Positions 56,166 to 64,000 of a stretch of DNA of 64,000 nucleotides are shown here, in pieces. Under the pieces are notes generated by a model that was given only the letters and a program-made list of their open reading frames with translations, did no database searches and was not told the origin of the DNA. Source of the DNA: Trifolium pratense (lineage: Eukaryota; Streptophyta; Magnoliopsida; Fabales; Fabaceae). Location: the NCBI RefSeq assembly GCF_020283565.1, contig NC_060061.1, positions 18,451,362 through 18,515,361 on the forward strand, read 5' to 3'. Within the stretch, counting starts at the first letter, position 1; each line of letters begins with the position of its first letter. Position numbers and translations under genes: made by a program.

Positions 56166-57977
56166 CACTTCACCTTGTTCGTTCAGCTTGTTTCTGAATA
56201 CCCATTTTGTTCCAATAATGTTCTTGTGTGAAGGTTTAGGCACTAGAATCCATACATCATTCCTTTGAAATTGATTCAGCTCTTCTTGCATTGCTACTAT
56301 CCAAGCATCATCTTTCAGAGCTTCATCAATCTTTGAAGGTTCCATCATTGAGATAAGACCAACTAATGATTCCTCATTTCTCAGTTGAGATCTTGTCTTC
56401 CTTGGACTATCCTTGTTGCCTAATATCAGTTCCTCTGGATGTGATGATTTGTATTTGAAGGTATTTCTTGGGGGCTCATCATCTTCAGACTCATCAACAT
56501 CAGGTTCAGCAGTTGCTTCAGTTCTTTGTTGTTCAGAGTCTGTAGGAACTGTTATGTTCAGAGGTTCTTCAGAGAATGGATGTTCTGAGTAGTTTGGAAT
56601 ATCTGAATATTGATCCTCTGATACCTGAAATCTAGACAAACCTTCCACAAGCTCTGACACTTGGTCAGGCTCTTTGTCATCAAATTTGACGTGCATAGTT
56701 TCTTCCACAGTATGTGTTTCAGAAATATACAGTCTGTATGCTTTTGAGCGTTCAGAGTATCCTATAAAAATACCCTTATAACCTCTAGCATCAAATTTCT
56801 TTAGATGGACTTTGTTGTTTAAGATATAACATGTACATCCAAACTGATGAAAATAAGAAATATCAGGTTTTCTTCCTTTGAACAATTCATAAGCAGTTTT
56901 GTTCAACTTAGATCTGATATAGATTCTATTTTGAACATAACATGCTGTGTTTACAGCTTCTGCCCATAAAAACTTTGCTACATTTGTTTCATGCATCATG
57001 GTTCTGGCCATTTCTTGCAGAGTTCTATTCTTCCTTTCTACAACCCCATTTTGTTGAGGAGTTCTAGGAGAAGAGAATTCATGCAGAATGCCATATTTTT
57101 CACAAAAGTTTTCAAAAGGTTCATTTTCAAATTCTCCACCATGATCACTTCTAACTTTTAAAATAGTGTAGCCTTTTTCATTTTGAATTTGTTTGCAGAA
57201 GATGCTAAACTCATCATAAGCTTCATCTTTTGTTCTTAGGAATTTTACCCAAGTCCATCTACTGTAATCATCAACAATTACTAATCCATACTTCTTTCCA
57301 TTGATAGAGGCAGTGTGAACTGGCCCAAAAAGATCAATGTGAAGAAGTTCCAATGGTCTTGAGGTAGAGACAATGTTCTTAGGTTTAAAAGATGATTTTG
57401 TAATTTTTCCTTTTTGACAAGAACCACAAAGTGTGTTTGAGTGATATTTGATTTTAGGTAAACCTCTGACAAGGTCAAGCTTGCTAAGCTTAGAGATTAA
57501 CCTCCAGTTAGCATGGCCTAACCTCTTATGCCAGATCCATTTTTCCTCACTCAAGGTCAAAAGACACATCACTTTTTGTTCATTCAAATCAGAAAGATTA
57601 ATTTTATAAACATTGTTCTTTCTCAGACCTTTGAATATAATGGAGTTATCAGATTGTTTAGATACAGTACATGATTCCTTATTAAAGACAACTACATAAC
57701 CATTGTCGCAAAATTGACTTATGCTCAATAAGTTATGTTTGAGTCCATCTACTAACCAAACATCATTAATAGATAGGGAAGAATTACCTACTGTACCTGT
57801 ACCTATTATCTTTCCTTTTTGATTGCCTCCAAAGCCAACAGATCCTCCTTCTTTCATAGTCAGCTTAGAAAATAGTTGTTTGTCACCAGTCATATGCCTT
57901 GAACATCCACTATCCAGATACCATGAGTGTTTCATGATACTTCTTTGAGTGGCAGGCTGTATGAGAAACAACTTTAA
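56166..57977 (-). pseudogene. Middle element pol, 5' part: protease and integrase
   Basis: Minus-strand frame opening at 57977, four bases inside the gag end, in the -1 frame relative to gag. Blocks: protease WYLDSGCSRHMTGD; integrase zinc region HKRLGHANW...CGSCQKGK; DDE core with DLFGP, VIVDDYSRWTW, SDHGGEFENE and TPQQNGVVERKNRT; then a variable linker with acidic and Pro-rich stretches; and the start of reverse transcriptase (GTKWVFRNKLNEQGEVV), where the inner element interrupts it at 56165. No stop within this part. No ATG is near the start, so it must be made by frameshifting or read-through from gag. Confidence 0.92.
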
Positions 57978-60373
57978 TCATTGCGATAGAACTCTTCATC
58001 AAGGTTAATGATAAAGTCATCCCAATATTCTTCCTCTTCATTTATCAAGTTCTGATTGTTAACTTGAGAACTTGTCAGCCATTGGTCTAGGACATAAGCC
58101 CTTCTTCCTTTGCATAAGACTTGTTTCCACACTCTAGGTAGGACATATCCTTTCCTAGTTGGTAAATCTGAATGATACATTATTTCAGCTTTTGGTACCC
58201 ATCTTCTGGGTCCACGCTTGTTAGTCCATACATGCTTACTATGTTGTCTAGTGTTAGAGAAAAATCTTGGTTTGGAATAATGACCTTTTTGAAACTTTTT
58301 CTTTTGAAATCTGTTATTATTCCAGGATTTGGATTGTTTATGATTCCAGGGTTTGTATTTATCACCAATCCCATGTTCTGATTGATTATATCTACTGACT
58401 CTAGAATCATAAATAATCTGAGTCCTGTACTCCATCTGAGATTTAGAATTTTTTCTTTTAAAAACTTCTGATCTTTTAGATTGACTAGCTTCAGGTACTG
58501 AAGTTCCTTTGGGTCCAGAATTTGAAGTCTCAGATGTTGAAGCTTTCAGAACTTCTGAACTGATGTTCTCAGGTTCTGAACAACTTCTATCTTCTGAACT
58601 TCTTTCTCCAAATCCTGAGGAACTGGGTTCCTCTGAGCTGTCAGCTTCTAAATCACTCAGATCATCTTTGTTATTTTCAACACTACCAAGATTCTTTCCC
58701 TCTTCACTTTGTGGAACAACATAATAAACCCAAGATTTTCCAACCTTTTTGGCAGAGGTCTTCAGCTTTGAATATGTTCTACCATATTCATAGCCAAGTC
58801 CCTCTCCTCTATGTCTCATGACATTATAAACAAGATTAGCAGCTTTGCTCTTACCAAGGTTGAGATGCACAAACTGTTGAAGAGCTATTTCCTGCTCATC
58901 AATAGGTTTGTGACAAACAGCACAACCCTTTTCAAAGTCATTTACTCTATTCAGAGTTTCTTGATACAGACCTTGAAAGTGTTCTGCTTGTTCAGTCAGA
59001 GTGTTAAGCTTTTCTTGTAAAACTTTTTGTTTACTTAACACTCTGAGATGTTTCTCAATGACCTTGTTAAGTGCAGTTGTAAGTTGAGATTTAGAGCAGT
59101 CAGAAAATACCTCATCAGTTACTTCAGAATCTGATTCTGATTCTGATTCATCCTCTGAGTCTGCATCTGAGTCAGTTGAAGCCATCAGGGCTAGATTTGC
59201 CTCTTCTTCTTCCTCAACTTCTTCCTCAGATGATAGCTCTTCAAAAGTAGCCATCAGACTCTTTTTCAATTTGCTCTTGAATTGTTGCTTCTTTGAGCTG
59301 TATCTTTTGCTTTTGTCTTTAGCAGACATTTCTGGACAATCAGCAATAAAGTGTCCTGGCTTCTTACAGTTGAAGCAGTTCTTCTGATCATCCTTTTTGC
59401 TGACAAAATTTCTAGAGCTGTTACCTCTGAAATTTCTTTTGTTAAATCTGTTCCATTGCTGAAACTTGGTGAATAAAGCAAACTCATCTTCACCCATTTC
59501 CTCCTCTTGACCATCTGCAGAAGATTCCTCCTCAATGTCAAGAAGCTGAGTCTTAAGAGCTTTAGAAGGAGTCCTAGTTGACTGTAAAGCTACAGACTTG
59601 GACTTCTTCTTAGCTTCTGAGTCAGCATTCACAACCATCTCATGGCTTCTGAGATTGCTTATCAGAGCCTCAAGACTCAGAGTCTTGAGATTTTGAGCTT
59701 CCTCTATTGCAGTGACCTTAGGTCTCCAAGCAATAGGAAGACTTCTCAGAATCTTCTGAACATGGTCATAGGTGGAATAACTTCTCTTAAGAGCTTTAAG
59801 ACCAGATACAAGGATTTGAAACCTTGTAAACATAGTTTCAATGTTTTCATCTTGTTGCATAGTGAATAGTTCATATTGCCTTATCAAGAGACTAGCCTTA
59901 GCCTCTTGAACCTTTTCATTACCATCATAGGTAGCACACATAGAGTCAAAGATAGATTTAGCAGTAGACTTGTTCTCTATTCTGACATAATCCTCATGTC
60001 TAATAGCACCAACAACAATGTCATTTACTCTATGATGCTTAGTGTAGGTTTTTAAGTTAGCTGGTGTGAGTAACTTTCTATGCTCAATGGACAATCTTCC
60101 ATGTTCATTTAAGTTTTCAAAAGTTACTCCCAGCTCAACCAAATCCCACAACTCATGATCAATAGCAGTAATATTGCTATACAATCTTTCCTTCCACCAC
60201 TCAAATAATGATGCATCACCATTGAATATAGGGGCTTTTCTATTGCCACTATGTTCATGTGATTCATTACTTAAGTAGTCAAAACCAAAAGCATTTCTTG
60301 GACCACCACCAGCACCACTGGCCTCACCGGCTTCACCGGTTGTTCTAGTACTACTATCGTCTCCTCCAGACAT
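57974..60373 (-). CDS. Middle element gag (Sirevirus-type, 799 aa)
   Basis: Intact frame from ATG at 60373. A Gly/Thr/Ser-rich start, then the UBN2-type copia gag domain (FNGDASLFEWWKERLYSNI to about residue 240), a zinc knuckle CFNCKKPGHFIADC at about 332-345, a long acidic Ser/Glu/Asp run (about 385-425), a coiled-coil-like Leu/Gln-rich segment (about 440-480) with CAVCH, and a basic Asn/Lys/Arg-rich C-terminus. At 799 residues it is much longer than Tork-type gags, as usual for Sireviruses. The gag stop overlaps the start of the pol frame by four bases. It could still supply gag protein even though pol is broken. Confidence 0.92.
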   Translation of the reverse strand: MSGGDDSSTRTTGEAGEASGAGGGPRNAFGFDYLSNESHEHSGNRKAPIFNGDASLFEWWKERLYSNITAIDHELWDLVELGVTFENLNEHGRLSIEHRKLLTPANLKTYTKHHRVNDIVVGAIRHEDYVRIENKSTAKSIFDSMCATYDGNEKVQEAKASLLIRQYELFTMQQDENIETMFTRFQILVSGLKALKRSYSTYDHVQKILRSLPIAWRPKVTAIEEAQNLKTLSLEALISNLRSHEMVVNADSEAKKKSKSVALQSTRTPSKALKTQLLDIEEESSADGQEEEMGEDEFALFTKFQQWNRFNKRNFRGNSSRNFVSKKDDQKNCFNCKKPGHFIADCPEMSAKDKSKRYSSKKQQFKSKLKKSLMATFEELSSEEEVEEEEEANLALMASTDSDADSEDESESESDSEVTDEVFSDCSKSQLTTALNKVIEKHLRVLSKQKVLQEKLNTLTEQAEHFQGLYQETLNRVNDFEKGCAVCHKPIDEQEIALQQFVHLNLGKSKAANLVYNVMRHRGEGLGYEYGRTYSKLKTSAKKVGKSWVYYVVPQSEEGKNLGSVENNKDDLSDLEADSSEEPSSSGFGERSSEDRSCSEPENISSEVLKASTSETSNSGPKGTSVPEASQSKRSEVFKRKNSKSQMEYRTQIIYDSRVSRYNQSEHGIGDKYKPWNHKQSKSWNNNRFQKKKFQKGHYSKPRFFSNTRQHSKHVWTNKRGPRRWVPKAEIMYHSDLPTRKGYVLPRVWKQVLCKGRRAYVLDQWLTSSQVNNQNLINEEEEYWDDFIINLDEEFYRND

Positions 60374-60428
60374 AGTGTTCTCACAAGATCTTTACTGTCT
60401 CACTGTTAAGTGAAGGTAACAGACCAGA

Positions 60429-60441
60429 GCTCTAGATACCA
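60429..60441 (-). other. Primer-binding site of the middle element
   Basis: Minus-strand TGGTATCTAGAGC next to the 5' LTR: the initiator-methionine word TGGTATCAGAGC with one extra T. Confidence 0.7.
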
Positions 60442-60443
60442 AT

Positions 60444-61552
60444 TGAAGGTGTGAAAACACAAGAAGGGGGGGTTGAATTGTGTTTTAGCTAAGTTAAAAC
60501 TTTTTCAAGTTCTTAACTCAACTACGTTAGCAGCGGATAAATAACACAAATAATAACAAGAGAGAGAGAGAGATCACACAAGCAATTTATACTGGTTCCT
60601 CTCACAAAACGAGAGTAGTCCAGTCCCCTTGCACTTCCAAGGGATTTCACTATAATCACACAAGATTACACCTGCTCAAGCACACAAGCAAGAGACTTCT
60701 CAACAATGCTCAAGCACACAAGCAAGAGACTTCTCAACAACTTCTTAAGCACACAAGCTTAAGACAACTTACTCAAGCACACAAGCTTAAGTTTCTCAAG
60801 TGACAAAAAAATATATAACAATATACAAATGCTCTTAACAGAACCTAATGAGAGCCAATACAAAGAGTACAGAGTATCAGACTAAAGTGCAAAAACACTT
60901 AACAGAGGTTCAGAGCTTGTATATCACAGAGTTCAGAGTTTGTTCAGCACGAGTTCAAATCTTGATAATTCTATATATTGTTGTAGCTGAATCTTCTAGT
61001 ATATATACCACTAGAAAAGAGTCGTTGCAAAAGGAGCCGTTGGAGTAGAAAACTTTTGTCTTCAAGCAGCCTGTCTTGATGCAGTTTGTTTGTATCCAAA
61101 ACTGAGTAAGAGTTTCAGCTACTTTGACTACTGCAGAGTGGACTTTCCTTATTCAGCTAACAAAACTGAAGACCCACGTTCTCAATAGAGTACAGACAAA
61201 CTGAGGGTATCTGAACTGATCAGCCTTGAAAGGTCCTTTTCTTCATTGGTAGAAGAGTTGACTTGCAAAGAGAATCTTCACAGATTTCAAGAAGCTCTTC
61301 AGAGTTTGATGAAGCTTGTAGTCAGTCAAGAAGTTCTGAAGTCTTCATCCTCTGAATGTTGTAACTTCTGAAGTCTAACATCTTCTGAGCGCGTGAACTT
61401 CTGAACACACATCTTCTGAAGGTTTATTCAGAGCATTATATCTGCACACTTAAAATAAATTTTTAGTCCTTCCAATTGTTTATTAATACTTTGTTATCAT
61501 CAAAACCTTAAGAGGTTTAGGGGCTAACTTTTAAATCAATTTTGTTCCAACA
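60444..61552 (-). repeat. 5' LTR of the middle element
   Basis: 1109 bp counterpart of 44050-45169, G-run of 7. Followed on the plus strand by the TGTTG target duplication (61553-61557). Confidence 0.93.
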
Positions 61553-61557
61553 TGTTG

Positions 61558-63165
61558 TAGAAGATGTTTCAACATTAATTCTGACATCAATCTCAATCCC
61601 ATCGGTTTCATCCTGAACTATGGTCTGAAGATACCATAGTAGTCCATAACTCTTGCAAGGGGACACAGGAGAATCAACCATCAGTAGTTGATCAACCTTC
61701 AATATCAAATCATCCACACATGCAGGGACGTGCATATTTTACATCTCAAAAAATTCTTCTAATGTTCCAACCCCTTGTCTTACTTTGAGATGTTTGATGG
61801 CATTCTTCTGAACCTATAGAGGAGATTCCCTCTAACAGGTATCTGGAACACTTTGATCCAACATAATATCAGGTACTACAGATGTGACAGTACTTAGCAC
61901 AACATCAGTCTTAGGTGCCAAAGATGTACCAACATTCGACGCAACATCATTTTCAGAGACAGATCAACAAACTCACTTGTGACCTTAGTGGAAGCATTAA
62001 ATACATCAGATGGATTTCCCTTGATTAGTGTGCACCAGACAATGGAGAGAGGGATGCAACATATACTTCCTTTCTCTTCAACACAAACACATATCTTGAA
62101 GGGAAGTAAAAACTTCATCAATCTTAATTCAAAAGATATCTTTAACGCACAAGGTAAAGAATTAACTTCACCAAAAATACCAGAGAACCATAATCCTTTG
62201 GTCCCAAAAAAATAAATCCTCCTTGTTTAATCATGCATTCATACAACTAGATATTATCACAAGAATATAACATGCATGGTTAAAACATCATATAACACAT
62301 CAACACTGCGCACAACTTTAACTACCACTTACTCGGATGAACTAACCCAAGAGGTCAACCATATGTTGATTGTGTCCCAACAAACTTATCTAAGACATGT
62401 TTCTAGCGTAGAAACCATCTCAGACACAGATGCCTCCTCTTCCAGGTCAGGAGAAGGTTCCAAACATATGTAACCAACACACACATTTGTTTAGCACCCA
62501 AGCATCTGCCATGCCCTACTGTCATCCAACAAGATTCTGTAGAATCTGCTCGTCAGATGTTCCGTCAGATGTTCCAACATCTGGTAAGACATCAGTTCCC
62601 TTTTAACGGAACACACCAAGAAATCCTTTATCAAAGCCAATGGAGGTTAGCTTTTGGAAGCAAAAATAAATTGCTCATAACTTTCTTCAGATCCCTTTTC
62701 AACAAACTCATACATGAGTGCCTTTATGAGTGGACTTAAGATCACCCCCAAGTATCTTTGTCATCTCTAACAAAACTCTCCTCGAGCATCACCACACCAG
62801 GGCTTACATCATAGAACAGAGTAGTGCATCCTCAACAAACAAAACCACCAGGAGTTTTCCATCAGATATATATGCAGCGGAATTCAAACCACAAAACTCC
62901 TCAACAAACCTCAGGCACACTACAATAACACATGTTTGAAAATAAATCAAACCATACAGCAACTCATCACAAGATCTACACGCTTGACCAACAAAAGATA
63001 GGTCTAATACACACCCTATCATGAATAGTCCATCCTCCACTTCTAGGGACCATTCAATCAATGTGAACTTCTCCAAGTTCAAACAAATTTTCAGTATTCC
63101 TTACTTGCCCATAACCAGAAAGTATCTTCCCTAAGATCTCATCCAGAAAACAGAACAAGATGCCT
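61558..63165 (-). other. Outer element interior next to its 5' LTR, no gag recognised
   Basis: This is where gag should begin (just after the primer-binding site on the minus strand). The frames are at most about 90 codons, and none shows a gag domain or a CCHC knuckle. Scattered caacatctgg-type words occur as in the other half. Confidence 0.6.
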
Positions 63166-63177
63166 GCTCTGATACCA
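63166..63177 (-). other. Primer-binding site of the outer element
   Basis: Minus-strand TGGTATCAGAGC, complementary to the 3' end of initiator tRNA-Met, two bases from the LTR end. Confidence 0.85.
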
Positions 63178-63179
63178 AT

Positions 63180-64000
63180 TGAAATTCTGGTATAGCAGAA
63201 CCAGATGTTGTATAGAATGTCGAGACATCTGGTCTGACATGAATAACACGGCAAGACATATAACATTAAAACGGATACTGAGAAATAATGTTTTATCAGA
63301 TGTTCCAACATTCAATTTAAAGAGAATGTCATACTTAATGTTGTAACATCTTACTAAACATAATAAAATCAACAAGTAAATAAACTGCACAGGAAATTGT
63401 TAACCCAGTTCAGCCAACCTGCCTACTCTGGGGGATACCAATCCAGGAAGGAAATCCACTAATAGATCTAGTCACTAAGACCTCCAGCAAACCCTTTGAA
63501 TTTACGTCTTACACTAAGACCTCCAGCAAACCCTCGGTTTACGTCTTACACTAAGACCTCCAGCAAATCCTAGGTTTACGCCTTATGACCTCGACACTAC
63601 TCATACAACTTCTGCCTAGGAACTCCTAGACATGAGATCCCATCTCACTTCCACACAGCCAACACAACCTGTGTTGTTCATATAATGTTGAATAAAATGT
63701 GGCGACAATCACCGTGACATATTTTACTCTTGCTTAAAAACTTTGAGTAAATCACACACAGTTAACTCCGTACTTCAAAGCTTAGGAGTAACCTTAAAAC
63801 ATTACAACTCAATAAAACACAGTCCTACTCAAGTATCAAATCAATACGTGAGAGGCTCACAAACACTATCTCCTTGCTTAAAAGCTTCGGAGATATTACA
63901 ATACTCTACTAATTACCTAAAGGTTTCTGAGTGAGGACATAGTGACCATCTCACAACCCGAGTGGTTCACTTACACCAACTCTCCTAGAGAGTGGCTTAA
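63180..64000 (-). repeat. 5' LTR of the outer element (partial, runs off the window)
   Basis: First 821 bp (plus-strand view) of the counterpart of 37788-39105, with four base differences noticed. Confidence 0.92.

Larger units (their letters stand above)
44050..61552 (-). mobile_element. Middle LTR retrotransposon: Sirevirus-like Ty1/copia with envelope-like and antisense frames
   Basis: LTRs at 44050-45169 and 60444-61552, flanked by the 5-bp duplication TGTTG (44045-44049 and 61553-61557). Without the inner insertion it is about 12.1 kb. On the minus strand the order is 5' LTR, primer-binding site, gag (799 codons), pol (protease, integrase, reverse transcriptase, RNase H), an envelope-like frame, repeated polypurine tracts, 3' LTR. 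This order and the long gag and internal region fit Sireviruses (SIRE/Maximus). It is disabled by the inner insertion, by a stop codon in pol and by a frameshift in the envelope-like frame. Confidence 0.93.
37788..64000 (-). mobile_element. Outer LTR retrotransposon, Sirevirus-like, non-autonomous (right end cut by window)
   Basis: The LTR at 37788-39105 recurs at 63180-64000 in the same orientation. On the minus strand an initiator-methionine primer-binding site (TGGTATCAGAGC, 63166-63177) follows the 5' LTR, and a polypurine tract (complement of CTCCCCCTTTGG) abuts the 3' LTR at 39106. The internal region left after removing the middle element is about 6.6 kb. It holds repeated polypurine-like tracts and a degraded envelope-like region but no visible gag zinc knuckle, integrase or reverse transcriptase. 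The two LTRs differ at only four of 821 comparable bases. The middle element sits in its interior (TGTTG duplication). Confidence 0.85.

Noticed and set aside
61894..63082. Gag of the outer element
   Set aside because: Frames of 75-92 codons near the 5' end show no gag fold or CCHC motif; they are Cys/Leu-rich chance frames.

Overview
The window is nuclear DNA of a flowering plant, most likely a legume. Evidence for a plant: spliced genes with GT-AG introns (ribosomal protein L23a, the plant 6 kDa mitochondrial ATP synthase subunit, ATL RING-H2 proteins, a DUF1635 protein, a type-B response-regulator-like protein), AT-rich spacers full of MITEs and SINE-like repeats, and Copia elements of the plant-specific Sirevirus type. 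Legume is an inference from the look of the repeats and envelope-like reading frames; no search was run.

Positions 1-37787 are gene-bearing. In order: a broken PPR fragment; rpL23a (+) with a site II/telo-box promoter; two tandemly duplicated ATL-type RING-H2 genes (-) separated by a Ty3/gypsy reverse transcriptase remnant; a two-exon DUF1635 gene (-); a spacer with SINE-like copies, a LINE RNase H fragment, a 320-bp foldback and a solo LTR; a 1.3-kb non-autonomous hAT-like element; the ATP synthase 6 kDa gene (+); a very AT-rich stretch with a 5'-truncated LINE carrying an open RNase H frame between perfect 12-bp target duplications; and a five-exon type-B response-regulator-like gene (+) with an altered phosphorylation pocket and four 34-residue repeats.

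Positions 37788-64000 are three LTR retrotransposons nested inside one another. The outer one (minus strand, right LTR cut by the window end) has Sirevirus hallmarks but no recognisable gag or pol. The middle one (44050-61552, minus strand) is a Sirevirus-like Copia element with gag, a broken pol, a frameshifted envelope-like/plant-transposon-protein frame and an acidic reading frame on the opposite strand. The inner one (50782-56160, plus strand) is a complete Tork/Tnt1-like Copia element with an uninterrupted 1308-residue polyprotein and, by eye, identical 666-bp LTRs. It sits inside the reverse transcriptase region of the middle element. LTR divergence falls from outer (4 differences in 821 bp) to middle (3 in about 1109 bp plus a poly-G length change) to inner (none seen), matching the nesting order.

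The host genes show no operon-like relationship. The retroelements do interact: the inner insertion cuts the middle element's pol, and the gag/pol-less but young outer element was probably mobilised by proteins from a related Sirevirus. No rRNA gene, convincing tRNA gene or CRISPR array was seen.
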